Part shown: positions 36,909-48,563 of the stretch, piece after piece
How the letters are laid out: each line of letters begins with the position of its first letter
How positions within the stretch are numbered: the first letter of the stretch is position 1
Origin: Diadema setosum
Taxonomy: Eukaryota; Echinodermata; Echinoidea; Diadematoida; Diadematidae
Length of the DNA stretch: 64,000 bases
Assembly (NCBI RefSeq): GCF_964275005.1
Contig: NC_092695.1
Coordinates: forward strand, 7,903,832 to 7,967,831
Direction of reading: 5' to 3'
Program-made: the position numbers and the translations under genes
Notes under the pieces: model-generated
What the model was told of the DNA's origin: nothing
What the model saw: the letters and a program-made list of their open reading frames with translations, nothing else
Databases searched by the model: none

Positions 36909-37429
36909 TAAGTAAGTACATTTTTCATAGTAACAATGTTGTGCCGGAATCTGGGTTTACAGAGATGGTCTATAGCTCTTCGCAATCTGCTCACTGACAT
37001 GAGGATTATGTAAAGACCATTTCAGGATGAATACATAATGTGTGTTACAAAAGATGGATTATCTTTCCACTTTGATCTTTTAAATCGCATTATACATCCT
37101 CTTTTGATTTTGATCTTTGAATCTTAATAATTACTATAACTATAGTAGCAAGCTCCACGCTTCTTATTCTTTTTGTTCTCCCAGTATCAACACTTGAGAA
37201 AGAAAATATATATAGTGCGTATAAAAAAAGGTAATCCAACTTTGAAGGGCTACTATTTCATATTATTGTCAGCTATGAAGAGCGCAGCGTTGGTTGTTAG
37301 AAAAGGGGAACTCTTCCTCTTTCCATTGATACCTAATTATGTTGATAAACCATGCATGACTGAGCATATGAACTTTAAAAAACAATAATGACAAGTGGAA
37401 CTTTTTCCAAGTTTGAGTGTAACATGAAG

Positions 37430-37581
37430 CAGGGGCCGATCCAAGAATTTCGTAAAGGGGGGTGGTGCAAAAAATATTTCTGGTGCTACTTCCGGGTTTC
37501 ATCTCTCTTTTTTTTCTTTTGTTTTAACAACAAATAAAGAGGGGGCGCGCGTCCCGTGCGCCCCCTCTGGATCCGCCACTG
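37430..37581. mobile_element. CAGGGGCGGATCC-family MITE, copy 3
   Basis: Left end CAGGGGCCGATCCAAG, right end CTGGATCCGCCACTG, flanked by TGAAG at 37425-37429 and 37582-37586. Internal GCGCGCGTCCCGTGCGCCCC matches copy 1. Confidence 0.85.
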
Positions 37582-37798
37582 TGAAGGAGCAATGAACATC
37601 TCACTGAATGGATGAGATAGCTGTCAATGAAAATGGCCATATGTGTATTATATATAAACATGCATGGTAAACACATTTCACATGTCTCGATCATCTCTCG
37701 AAATTATTTTACAGAAAAGAATGTGAAAGCTTCTATGAAATTCATATCTGTAATGGAATTCATCCCTACCATCTCCAGCGAATCATTTTCGCGGATAT

Positions 37799-37819
37799 TT
37801 GTGTGTGTGTGTGTGTGCG

Positions 37820-37850
<31 letters not shown>

Positions 37851-37876
37851 TGTGTGTGTGTGTGTGTGTGTGTGTA
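37799..37876. repeat. (GT)n microsatellite
   Basis: Interrupted GT repeat with GCGGTG and GGGTG variants. Confidence 0.95.
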
Positions 37877-40856
37877 GTGTTATTATCATTCAATATCTGT
37901 GATCTGTGGAACTACCATGATGTAGATATTAAAGGAATTATGTGCATGAAGTGTGACATGTATAAATCAAAAGTGCACCAAAGCGACAAAGTGAACAACG
38001 GATACCACTTCATAGCTACCAAAAGGAAAAGCAAAGAAAAACAAAAATAAACCAAACAGAACGAAAACATCTTCTTCTAGAATAGGGGTACATATCAAAG
38101 GATATGGACGTAATGAGTACATGTATGCACATGATTTGTTTGAGTTTGTGTTGAAAGAAAAAAAACACATAAAAGAATACTTTTATTATATGTTACAAAT
38201 TAGCACAATGTATTTCAAAGTATTGCAATAGATACCAAACCCTTCCCCAAGCACATTAATACTGACAGTCAGTGCAATGTAAGGGGCAAAAACACAACCT
38301 GTAACAACAGTATAGACGAAAAGATAACAAATTTACACAGTAAAAGTTTATCACTTTTAGTTTATAGCGCCCTCTTTATGTCATTGGCGACAGATAATAT
38401 CACATGATTTACTTCTTTCACTCACATTCTTTCTCGCAAAATGTGCAGGCACTGATTATAATAGATATGATTATATTTACACACATGTACATTATACTTT
38501 TGCACATACCCTGTGAAACGTTTTGATCGTATGGAGTGGTTCAGTAAAAGATACAGAAATAATTTCAGAATGTGTCATCGAAATTGGAAGTAAATGTTGT
38601 TGTTTTTTCTTACTGAAGTAAGCTTTGTGGTGCTCTCAACCGCTCAGTTGTAAAAGAAAAGCTTTTATACTCATTTTCCCTACAGGAGGATCGAGACACA
38701 ACTTTGGTTACATTATACAGTTGCTTTGTTCTCTTTTGAGTAATCCAATTTGGAAAGTGAGATGGAGGTTATTGTGCTCTTTGAAACACCAAAATAGCGT
38801 ATTTTCTACAAGGATACAAAGTTACTTGATTTCAGTTGGTGTACTAACCCCATTAGCATTTATCTTTTTATTGTGATTGGATTCAAAGTAGTATATAGTA
38901 AATGAATATCAACATCCCCTGGCCCAGTCGTCCCCCCCCCCCTTCCCGGATAAGGATAGGTAAAACGTATTCCGCGAAAATAATAATAATTTGAGCCCTG
39001 TTTTTGCGTATTTGATTTTTTTTTTCATTGCAGGACATAATTTATGATAAGAAGCTTTTAGATTAATTTGATTCATAAATGATCCTTAAATTGGCAACGA
39101 ACTTCTGCAGACGAATTGGCATAATTAATGTTGTGATAGGTTTCTGATTTTGTGCATATCAAAGACATGTAACCAGTTCCATCTTATCTCTCTCATTTCC
39201 AAGCCAACGGAGTAAAATTCAGAGTTGCCAATTTAATTTTTGCAGTAAATAACCAAGGACCTGATGGGTTTAAAGGTAATCAGAGGTGACCGTTTTCTTC
39301 TTTTCCCCCTTTTTTTCTTTTCTTTTTTTTCCCTTTCTTTCTTTTTTTTTCCCTTCCCAATTATTTTGATTTCATGTCAGTTGACATTGGTTCGTTTTAT
39401 TTTGATTTATATTGCTGTCTTGTGTATTTTCTGAGGGTCCCATATCGTACAAGCTTAGCCTCTTAGTGGGACCCTCCATTTCCATCCTCATCCTTAGTAA
39501 CTTGTATCATATTATGCTTTATGTATATATTAACAAAGATATAATTGTTCTTTTTTTTTTCATCGGCTACTCATTTTCATATGTACTCTTTTAAATCACA
39601 TTCTGTCATTATTACAAATATCTTGTGCATATACATTGTATACAATTTCTTTGTTCATTTTGATGGAAGTGAAAATCAATTTGAATCTTTGAATGGTAAG
39701 CTCAGAGTTCTAACATGCTGAAATAAGCATCTTCGTGGAGAGCGCTAGAAATTCATCTTCTTGCACTATACAAAATATATGAAATAAAGTTGAGTATGTT
39801 GAAATATGTTGAGTAGGTACAAACTTTCTCCAGAAGCACTTCAGTATGATTTCTTTAATTTGAATTTGAATGTTGTCGTCGGAAAGACGGAAACTTCTTC
39901 CCAAAGAATGAATTGTTAAGGATTCAACAAACACAACAATTTTTAGCACATTGCACCATGAATGAAGTGTAGATTTTTGGGGTTCCACAGCGAAGCTGAC
40001 AAGCTGTCCTAAAAATGTATTCCAACAAACAAAAAGAAACGAAAAAGACAAACTTTGTGGTACACACTCCATCACTAAAGCGTAAGATGACCACGATTTT
40101 TTCAATCCTGTTTTACATTATTATTTCTTTGGTGATACATCTGTATCTTTCTCTTTCTTTTTTTCTTCTGGTGAAATGATGATTTATAATTATAGATATT
40201 GTAGCACGAAATCTCTTTCGTCAGCTCTTTCCAAAGGCGATCATGGGGAATAAGTCATTCATGTGATGGACACAAATATAGAGAAAATAAGCACACGGCA
40301 TGAGTAAGGCTGCGAAATGTAAGAAATGTACAAAAATCAGTATCAAAAAGTGAAGGCCTTATATTCTGCAAAGGCACACCTTACATTTTGATGAGATTGA
40401 AATTCTTCCGAGAACTCGTGCGTAGAATGGAGTCTACCCCAAAGCAGAGCGTTCTTTCCTGACGAGTTTGGATTTTTTTTTTCTTCACATGAGATGTGAG
40501 AGTTGATTTCAGCTTGAATATTGTATGACGCAAAGTTTTTACACACAAGAACACGTCATGCACTCAAAAAAGAAGTGTAAACAGTACACTGAACAAATAA
40601 AGGTCAAATCCAAACACACAGTGTGAAACAAAGCATTACTATGTGAACACTCTGTGAAAACCTCATAACAGTTGTTAAATTCGAGCATTTTCACAGAGTC
40701 AACTATGTAGGGAAGTCACGAATCGGTGGTGATAAACAAACATCAGATAGAGACTGTTCCCTTACTCGACTTTCATTCATGGAGTTGACAGTGCATCGAT
40801 TTGGTGAAGACATGTAGAAAATAATACAAACGGTGAGTCCTATCCCTTTCGGGCTA
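37877..40856. other. NIPA 3' flank, no gene seen
   Basis: AT-rich. The NIPA 3' UTR must start at 40856 and run towards lower coordinates, but its end was not located. A T/C-rich patch at 39297-39360 precedes the LINE-like end at 39434. Confidence 0.5.
39434..39696 (+). mobile_element. Probable LINE 3' end, second copy
   Basis: Stem AGGGTCCCA...TGGGACCCT around TACAAGCTTAGCCTCTTAG, then CCATCCTCATCC and a final GATGGAAGTGAAAATCAATT, parallel to 15102-15355. No reverse transcriptase frame nearby. Confidence 0.45.
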
Positions 40857-41497
40857 CTATGTGGAATCTGCCCCGTCTTTGTACGGCTCAATGTCAAGGC
40901 CGATATCGTTCAGGAGCCCCACCGATTCCGTGGTGACGAAATGTTCCTCCGACTCCGACGTCTGGCGGCTGATGGTTCCCACGCTGATGTTGCCGCTCGT
41001 TGTCTTGTCGCCGGTCGGAAGGTCCGACAAGGTGAGCGGGAGCTCGCGGAAGGCGTGCAAGAGGAAGATACCGGAGATGATGACGCCGAAACCATCTAGC
41101 ACGCCGATGATGTCCTCCGCGGACATCACTCGCCAGTCCTCGAACAGGATGGAGGAGGCAACGAGCACGCTGGCTGTGAAAAAGACGTAGTAGATGGGCG
41201 TGACGACGGCGGTGTTGAAGATGTCCAGGGATTTATTAAGGTAGTGCATCTGCACCGTGATGAAGACGCCCATGAGGAGGAGGAGGATCCACGTGACGGG
41301 CACGGCCAGGGTGTTGACCCCTTCGAAGAGCTGCACGAGCGCGATGCCGACCCCCTTACAGGCCATGACGGTCAGCGACCCGATGATGGAGCAGATGAGC
41401 ACGTAGACCAAGACGTTGGTGTGACCCCAGCGGGGTGCGATGGCGAAGGCCAGCACCAGACTGGCGGCAGCGACCAGGCACACGTAGACAACGAAGG
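40857..41497 (-). CDS. NIPA2: NIPA-like gene, terminal exon 5 (641 bp)
   Basis: Acceptor CACCCCTCTTCAG|CCTTC. Encodes residues 165-377: five or so membrane segments, including [20 protein letters not shown] and [20 protein letters not shown], the conserved GIFLLHAF end, and a Ser/Thr/Glu-rich cytosolic tail ending [12 protein letters not shown] with a TAG stop. The exon is GC-rich, which creates long spurious open frames on the opposite strand. No convincing AATAAA was assigned downstream, so the 3' UTR end is unknown. Confidence 0.95.
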
Positions 41498-44400
41498 CTG
41501 AAGAGGGGTGAAATATTTGAGCGAAAAGGATAGCGTGACAGCGAGAGGGATGCTCTGGCACAAGTAACTCAATTTGGACACTGAGTTATGATAATGTGAA
41601 CTCTTTTCCCCCCCATGAATGTGCAAATACCATCATTGAATCAAAGAACCCCTTTACCAGTGAATACATAAAAGATTGCAAAATTAACTATTTCATACTA
41701 GTATATCCAGTATCCGGGCAGATGCTGTGATTTCGTGTGATATGCAAATTTATGGGTCAACAATTGGGGACTGTAATTTTGTACATAATTATAATGTCGT
41801 CTGATTACATACGAAATAATGCTCGGTAACATTTAAAACATTGTCATGTAGGATTAGAATCAGCTCATATTTCAGTTGATTGCAAGTGCGTTGTGGTCTG
41901 AATAGTCATACATTGACACACATAGCTCAAAATGCGTGTGTTTGTGTGTTTCACTTCTCCATGATCGAACACATCCAAAAACGAACGAACAGACGATTAA
42001 CGAGCGAAGAAAGATTCCCGCAAACGAAAGCGCGAACTTACCCGGCGCCCTGAGTCGTTTTGTGAGCCAGTGCAGCGTGTGGTAAGCCTCGTCCACGGGA
42101 GTGTGAATGACAATAACGATGGCTCCTAGTATGCAGAGTAAGCAGCCCACCTTACCCAGGAGATTTAAGCTCTCATTTAGACAATACGAAGAAAGCACAG
42201 CTCTGTCAGACAGAAGGTGAAGAAACATAAAACATTAAAACTATCAATATTGAATATAAATATACATTATTCAATCAATTTTCCTGTCTGCTATCAAATA
42301 TCTTCCTATCTATCTCACAAATCATAACTGCCTGTCTATCTATCTATCAGTTCTCTACCTATACATAATTGTACATGTATTTCTGTTTATGTCATTATTT
42401 TTATCAACTTGTGCTACTGACTTGAGATGGCAAAGCGGACGCTAATTTACCGAGGACGATCCGTCATTCAGAGCTCTGCCGTTATTGATAAGACAGCGCC
42501 ATCTTGTGGTCAAACTGCTAAGTTATCTCATCGCGATCACGGGTGAGGTACTCGATCATCTGCCAATGATCTCTGTAGCAAGATTGTATTCCAATAGTTT
42601 GATGTTTCAAGTTTTATTTCAGTTTGGGAAAACTTATATTTTGCTTGAAAATTATCTAGAATCTATCTGCGACGGCGTTGTCTATTAGACCGTCCGAATA
42701 GAACCAAAGGTGCAGTATATCACGACCATATTCATTTTTCCACCATGGAAAGACTACTTCTAAGTAAGCCGGAACCAGGATAGCTAAGGATAGCCAAGGA
42801 AGAAAATATTTATGGGCAAACATTATTACTAATCCTACCCACTCTTGATAGTTACTACTTGGCCCAGAAATTGGTTCTCTTTCAACTGGAAGGAAAGGAC
42901 GCAAATGAATAAAGTTCAGGTACAAATATTTATTCGTTGCGGATCAATGTCCCGGATGCGTCCCGGATACGTAGACTCCAAAGTTGACCAGAACACCACA
43001 AAGTGAGGAGCAACCCAGAGAGAAAAAAAAAATACACACTTTACGTTTAACACTTGCAGGGAAATCTGCGTTCATGCTTTTTTTTAAAATTCATAACAGC
43101 AAGTCAAAAATTAATATTCAAGAAGGCGCTTCAGCCTTTGACATCTTGCAAACAGAATAGCCACATTTCCGTAAAGTAGGTAAGCCGTCGGTGAATTCTT
43201 CCTTTCCAAAAAACACACACAACAAAAATAGCAACCTGGTGCTACTGAAAAGGTATTACTGAACAATTACCAGCATCTTGTTTGAAGTATGTCTTTGTAC
43301 GGACAATAGAAAATTAAGTTTCTGGGGTTTGAAAAAAAAGGTCCTTATGACGCTTACAGCAGGTCTTCCTTCAGACTTCTGAGAATACTGTCGGAAATAC
43401 AGGAGTTACTTTTTTTTATCGTGGAAATGAAAGAAGATGGCATAAAACAATGTTTGTCTCATTGCTGCGTGAAGCTGAAGAGGAGCAGAGTTAGGGGAGG
43501 AACAATATTGGGAAGGCATATACCTCTTTAGTCATAACGAGAGGACAACCATCTCATGCGAGCTAGCCTCAAACCACACACACAAGAGGTTCCCGTTTCA
43601 AATCCATTTAAACAGAGTCGAGATCAACTGAGCCAATTACGTTGTGGGCTATCAGACTCTGTCACTTGGATAAGAAAAACACGTCGTGTGCAAGAGAGTT
43701 AACCACGACCCATGCACGTAAAACATTCCCACTTATTTCTGTTGCTGACATATTCAGAAAAGCAGAGTAATGAATGATAATTATCTACCCCTTTTGGTTC
43801 ATCCATTAAGGTGACTTGCAATAATTAGACAATATCATTCAGACTCTGATATGCAATATGGATAAGAAGGAGAAATATAAAAAAAAAAAGACGAAAGAAA
43901 GCGAACAAGATGAGAAAAGGAGGATAATGATAAAGAAATAGAAAATAAAAGAGAAGAGGAAAAGTGTTAGAGAAGAGGACGAAGAAGAGACTATAAGAAG
44001 CAAGAGAAGGACCAAGAAAAAGAGTAGGAGCAGAATAAAGAAATTAGTAGAAGGAAGGAGCATGCAGGGGTTAGAGGAGGAGGAGGGGGAAGGAGGAGCA
44101 GGATGAGAAATAGAAGGAAGAGGAGGCAGGAAAGGAGGAGGATGAGGTAGGAAGAGAAGGAGCATGCAGAAAGAGAAGAAAAAAGTAGGAGAAAGGAGGA
44201 GGAGCGGGAGGAGGAAGAAGAGAGTGAAGGAGGAAAAGGATGAGTTGTTGTCACGGAGATACTCACGAGACAATGACACTGAGTGCACCAAGTGGGGTAA
44301 CCAAGGTTGCCGGCGCGAAGGCGTAGGCCAAAAAATTACACACCTCCCCGAAGCCAACTGCAGAAAGCAGAGCGGAGCAAACAAAGATAACAGATAACTT

Positions 44401-46080
44401 GGGCGAAACAGTAAAATATCACATCTGGCCATATACATATTTAGAAAGGTTCGACTTGAATTCATAAAATAAAGGAAATATTATGACAAAGATATATGTT
44501 AAAGGGATGGTACAGTATTGGTGGAGATGAGAATTGGGCTTTTAACTTTTTGCGAGATACCAAGAAAACACTTATGAAATAGTACAGATCATACCATTTC
44601 AAGAGGAATTCAAATTTTATTTGATGAAAATCGGGTTTGGAATGACTAAAACATCCAAAAACAAAGTAAAACAAAGCGATCATGATAAAGTGTGGGTCCC
44701 ACACTTCTTCTAGAATTGCTTTGTTTTGGATATCTCAGCCATTTCAAAACCAATTTTCATCAAATAAACGTTGAATTCCTCATGGAATTACACGCTCTTT
44801 CATACTTCATAAGAGGTTTCTCATTATCTTACCAAAAAATGTTAGAAACCTGAAATTATGTCTCAACCAAAACTATACGATCCCTTTAACTATTGAGAAA
44901 GTTCTTTCTTTTTCTGACGATACTAAATTCTCTGTTTAGATGCCAAGTATAATTTACCTTGATTCTCCAATCCAAATTGTCAATATTGATTGTTGGTCAA
45001 ATCGACTCGATTTGCTTTTGATAGATTCAAGCATATCATAATATTAATGACTTGAACTGAATCAGAATTGATTTGCTCATGTGCAGAGAGAACGAGATCT
45101 ATGAACGGAAGCTATGCGACTATTTGCCTACCAATTTCCATAACTTCCTCTTTTTCTTTACTTTTTTTTTTATCCGAGGCGAGTCTTTCCTCAAAATCAG
45201 TCATCACGTATGTGCGTGTAGGTTTTTTACACATTTCATTTTATAACAAGGAAATGCATTTTTCACATGGCTCAAAGCTTAGGTTATTCAGTATTTTAGT
45301 CATAAACTCGAACCGAAATTAATTCCAAGCGTCATACTTACGTAATAAGAAACCTGCCCACCACAGCCATTCGCGTAGGTACGCATGACCACCGTCACCT
45401 ACGATCATGATGAATAATGATACTGCGATGTTAGTGTATAATTGGAGTATAATTTGTTTTAAAAACAAAAAGACAAGCAATTCTACGTACTGCTAGTCCT
45501 TAAACATTATCACAAATGTTTATATCGTGGTAGCAAATATATTTTGTAATACATTGTAACATGAATCCAATTGATTGTGAAGAGAATTGTATAATGCACT
45601 ACAATATTTATGTTGAGAAATTTAGAAGAGTGGGTCGACTGGTGATGGGAAAAAGATTTGTGTTTATCAAAATTATGAGCTGCTACTTTACTCTTCTTCG
45701 AGAATGAGATTTTGTATTACATGTCATAACTCGTTTTTTTTTTTTTTTCACAATTGCTCAACAATATGAGTTGACAAAACACTTTGTATCATGCATTAGG
45801 CCTACTCTTTGTTCGATGGAAATAAAGTATTCCTACTACACGTAAGCAGATTTCAATATGCAGTTCTCAGTATATCTGGCTCTTAACTTGTATTACCTGC
45901 TCTAAGGGAATGCGTCGAAATCTTGATCAAAGCCTGCTTCTTGATAACAAAACTCGATCCAATGAACGCGCTTGAGCAGACGGCGAGAGTGAGCCCGATG
46001 TAGAAGTCCTGCGTTGCTATGGTTTCCGTCACGCTCTCGCAGACAAGCGTGCAATTCGACGTCGTTGTCTGGGTAGCCAT
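40857..46080 (-). CDS. NIPA2: NIPA-family magnesium transporter (NIPA2-like), five coding exons
   Basis: Joining five minus-strand exons (46080-45897, 45398-45342, 44357-44267, 42202-42042, 41497-40857) through GT-AG borders with matching phases gives an uninterrupted 377-residue protein, close to the roughly 360 residues of vertebrate NIPA2. Recognised blocks include [56 protein letters not shown]-like [31 protein letters not shown] and GIFLLHAF. Members are polytopic membrane proteins of plasma membrane and early endosome that carry Mg2+ (family knowledge). About nine hydrophobic segments are visible from residue 26 to about 315, followed by a hydrophilic Ser/Thr-rich tail. The sequence resembles NIPA2 and NIPA3/4 more than NIPA1, because NIPA1 has a different block in place of [14 protein letters not shown]. 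The exact paralogue is inferred. Coding exons are clearly more GC-rich than the AT-rich introns. Introns are 498, 984, 2064 and 544 bp. Confidence 0.93.
42042..42202 (-). CDS. NIPA2: NIPA-like gene, exon 4 (161 bp)
   Basis: Acceptor TCTGTCTGACAG|AGC and donor GCGCCGG|GTAAGT. It encodes a membrane segment ([20 protein letters not shown]) and then the soluble [20 protein letters not shown] linker, corresponding to the HAPKEEEIETLNEM-type loop of NIPA2. Confidence 0.93.
43860..44240. repeat. Polypurine/polypyrimidine tract in NIPA intron 3
   Basis: About 380 bases are almost all A and G on the plus strand, with recurring GAGGA, GAAGGA and AGAAGA blocks. On the transcribed strand this is a long pyrimidine run beginning about 30 bases downstream of the exon 3 donor. 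Open frames across it are low-complexity Ser/Leu/Phe artefacts. Confidence 0.85.
44267..44357 (-). CDS. NIPA2: NIPA-like gene, exon 3 (91 bp)
   Basis: Acceptor TTTCTGCAG|TTGGC and donor GTCTC|GTGAGT. It encodes [20 protein letters not shown] followed by [10 protein letters not shown], the most conserved core of the NIPA family. A long polypurine tract on the plus strand (pyrimidine on the transcribed RNA) begins just 3' of the donor in intron 3. Confidence 0.94.
44503..44885. mobile_element. TTAA-flanked MITE, copy B, in NIPA intron 2
   Basis: AGGGATGGTACAGTATTGGT at one end and the inverse of ACCAAAACTATACGATCCCT at the other, flanked by TTAA at 44499-44502 and 44886-44889. It lies 146 bases upstream of NIPA exon 3 in transcript order. 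Confidence 0.85.
45342..45398 (-). CDS. NIPA2: NIPA-like gene, exon 2 (57 bp)
   Basis: Acceptor CATGATCGTAG|GTGACGG and donor TTATTAC|GTAAGT. It encodes [19 protein letters not shown], almost the same as the GQGGHAYLKEWLWWAG block of vertebrate NIPA2. Phases fit both neighbours. It is short enough that only homology and splice signals reveal it. Confidence 0.92.
45897..46080 (-). CDS. NIPA2: NIPA-like gene, first recognised coding exon (residues 1-61)
   Basis: Starts at ATG 46080 and ends GCAG|GTAATAC in phase 1. Encodes a polar N-terminus ([20 protein letters not shown]) and then the first membrane segment, [20 protein letters not shown], followed by a basic [11 protein letters not shown] stretch that matches the NIPA N-terminus. 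The chosen ATG is the first in frame within this exon. Confidence 0.88.
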
Positions 46081-46145
46081 CGTAGAGGGAGACGTGTGGA
46101 TTTCGCGCCAATAATGCGTCGTTGGTGTTACCAGATTTCTGTGGC
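46081..46145 (-). other. Upstream part of NIPA exon: 5' UTR or N-terminal extension
   Basis: A good acceptor (TTTTTCTACCAG|GCC) precedes this 65-base stretch, so the ATG exon is not the first exon of the transcript. The reading frame of the NIPA start is open all the way back to the acceptor, so an upstream exon could add N-terminal residues. No upstream exon was identified. Confidence 0.55.
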
Positions 46146-46267
46146 CTGGTAGAAAAATAAATTGACAAATAAATAAGAATGTTAAAGATGCAGTATTGAG
46201 AGTGAGAAGTCTAACATTACCTTTCCTTCTTCTTTCTAGAGTGGGAGCTAATTTGAACTTGCGTTAA

Positions 46268-46684
46268 AGGGAAAGTATAGTTTTGGTTGAGTTTGGGATC
46301 AAAGTTTTAACTTTTTGCGAAATAATTAGAAATTATATGTGACACATAAAAGTTCGTACAATTTTAAGACCAATGCAGAGTTTATTCGATGAAAACAGGT
46401 GCTGAAATGGCTGATATATCCAAAATCAGATTAAAACAAGTGGTTCTGATAAAAGGTGGGACCCAACTTTTATTAGGATCACTTGTCCTCCTTTGTTTTG
46501 TTTTGTTTTGTTTTGTTTTTGATATCTCAGCCATCAAAAAAAAAAAAAAACGATTTTCATCAAATAAATCTTGAACTCCTCTTAGGATTGTACGATCTTT
46601 AATATGTCATAAAAAATGGTTTCTAATTATCTCGCAAAAAGTTGAAACCTGAATCCCAATCTCAATCAAAACTATATCATCCCT
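46268..46684. mobile_element. TTAA-flanked MITE, copy C, upstream of the NIPA ATG exon
   Basis: AGGGAAAGTATAGTTTTGGT and its inverted partner, flanked by TTAA at 46264-46267 and 46685-46688. An A-rich run and (TTTTG)n expansion sit in the middle. It lies 123 bases from the NIPA exon acceptor. Confidence 0.82.
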
Positions 46685-46828
46685 TTAAGCTTGTCGAGTC
46701 TGGCATAATCACCTCCTTTGTGTTACGTGTAGCTCCCATTACACTACATCCCCACATAAATCAGTCATCTGAGGAGACATCTTTGTATTTTGATTTCTTC
46801 CGCGTGCCTGGCGTGAAGAGATCACATT

Positions 46829-47943
46829 AGGGCTTTTTACACTTGTAAATTTTTGCTTAGCCCCGGACTATCGGTGGGGCTAAAGGGCTTTTTACACTTG
46901 TAAATTTTTGCTTAGCCCCGGACTATCGGTGGGGCTAAGGGGGGGCCTTAGCCCCACCGATAGTACGGGACTATCCTTAGCCCACTTTCTGTTTACACTC
47001 GTTTTTGCCAAAGTGGGCTAGCCCCACCGATAGTACGGTACTATCTGGCCCTGCAAAATAGCAGGGGTTAGGACCGCAATTGCGGTGCTAGCACCGCAAT
47101 TGCGGTGCCAAGCAAGTGAGTGTAAACAGAACGAAAAAATAATCCTGGGCTAAGCGTCGGAGACGAAGTGCGACCCTCACTGACCAATCAGAAACGAGGT
47201 AATCAAGTGCTGCCGGTGCGTGCGTGTACGTGTACAGTTCACAGCGTAATTATGAATATTCATGTGGTTTGGAAAGTCCGGGGCTAAGAAAGACGAGTGT
47301 AAAAAGGTCAGTTTTCTCCTTAGCCCCGGACAAGAGATAGTACGGGACTAATTGGCGAGTGTAAAAAGCTGAAAAAATTGGTACGGGACTAACGATAGTC
47401 CTGGGTCAGAGAAAGTCCGGGGTTAAGAAACACAAGTGTAAAAAGCCCTTAAGGGGGGGCCTTAGCCCCACCGATAGTACGGGACTATCCTTAGCCCACT
47501 TTCTGTTTACACTCGTTTTTGCCAAAGTGGGCTAGCCCCACCGATAGTACGGTACTATCTGGCCCTGCAAAATAGCAGGGGTTAGCACCGCAATTGCGGT
47601 GCCAAGCAAGTGAGTGTAAACAGAACGAAAAAATAATCCTGGGCTAAGCGACGGAGACGAAGTGCGACCCTCACTGACCAATCAGAAACGAGGTAATCAA
47701 GTGCTGCCGGTGCGTGCGTGTACGTGTACAGTTCACAGCGTAATTATGAATATTCATGTGGTTTGGAAAGTCCGGGGCTAAGAAAGACGAGTGTAAAAAG
47801 GTCAGTTTTCTCCTTAGCCCCGGACAAGAGATAGTACGGGACTAATTGGCGAGTGTAAAAAGCTGAAAAAATTGGTACGGGACTAACGATAGTCCTGGGT
47901 CAGAGAAAGTCCGGGGTTAAGAAACACAAGTGTAAAAAGCCCT
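46829..47943. mobile_element. 1.1-kb MITE with GGGCTTTTTACACTTGT ends and internal 0.5-kb duplication
   Basis: Ends AGGGCTTTTTACACTTGT are inverted at 47943. TA lies at each tip (TA|GGGC and GCCC|TA), or ATT flanks if the tip is AGGG. The first 55 bp are repeated in tandem (46829-46883, 46884-46938). The body is two near-identical direct copies, 46937-47450 and 47451-47943, differing mainly by one extra 20-bp GACCGCAATTGCGGTGCTAG unit in the first and one visible substitution. Body motifs TAGTACGGGACTA and GGGGCTAAG recur on both strands. Confidence 0.8.
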
Positions 47944-48404
47944 ATTGTGGCTCCCTGTGGGAAACAATGACCCTACTATGAAACACAAAACCCCTCGATG
48001 AAATCTAACGTGCTCGTTCTGTGATTCGTAGGTTTCCCTGGACACTGCTGGGGAACGGAGAAGCTAGTGGATGGACAGGCAGACAGACACGTACAAGAGT
48101 ATTCAATGATAAATGGCAAATAAATCCCTGCACTTCAGAGCATTATAGGTTTTGATAGAAATATTGATGTGGGAATAAAGAATGACTTAGTGTGAAATGA
48201 ATTATTCTCGCAATCAAATGGTAACTCAACAATATTGCTTGGTTATTACTTAAAATTCTTGGATAGTTGTCAAAAAATGTTGTTGAGTCAAAGGTTATCG
48301 ATTTAAAAAAAAACGTTGTTACTTTCAACCATAAAATAAAAAAAAAGTGTGGAAGGAATCGAACAGAATGACGATAAAAAAGTTTATGTCTCAGCATCAG
48401 GTTA

Positions 48405-48563
48405 ATTAGCGAGCTTTAGATCTGCGACGCGAACGATAAGACAGCGCTAATTAGGCCAAAGATGGTGTTCTGTACATGAGCGTGACAGCTGTTTCCATTG
48501 TCCAACCCGGGAGAGGCTGCGTCGTCTTAGCGTTCGCGTCTCAGATCTATAAAGTTCGCCAAT
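48405..48563. mobile_element. Short MITE, AGCGAGCTTTAGATCTG termini
   Basis: ATTAGCGAGCTTTAGATCTG followed by CGACGCGAACGATAAGAC is inverted at the right (CTTAGCGTTCGCGTCTCAGA, then AAGTTCGCCAAT). About 159 bp, non-coding. Confidence 0.7.

Noticed and set aside
40833-41501. Plus-strand and alternative minus-strand open frames over the NIPA last exon
   Set aside because: Shadows of a GC-rich real exon; none resembles a protein family.
43839-44465. 208-codon minus-strand open frame rich in Ser, Leu and Phe
   Set aside because: It runs through the polypyrimidine tract of NIPA intron 3 and overlaps the true exon 3 in a different frame.
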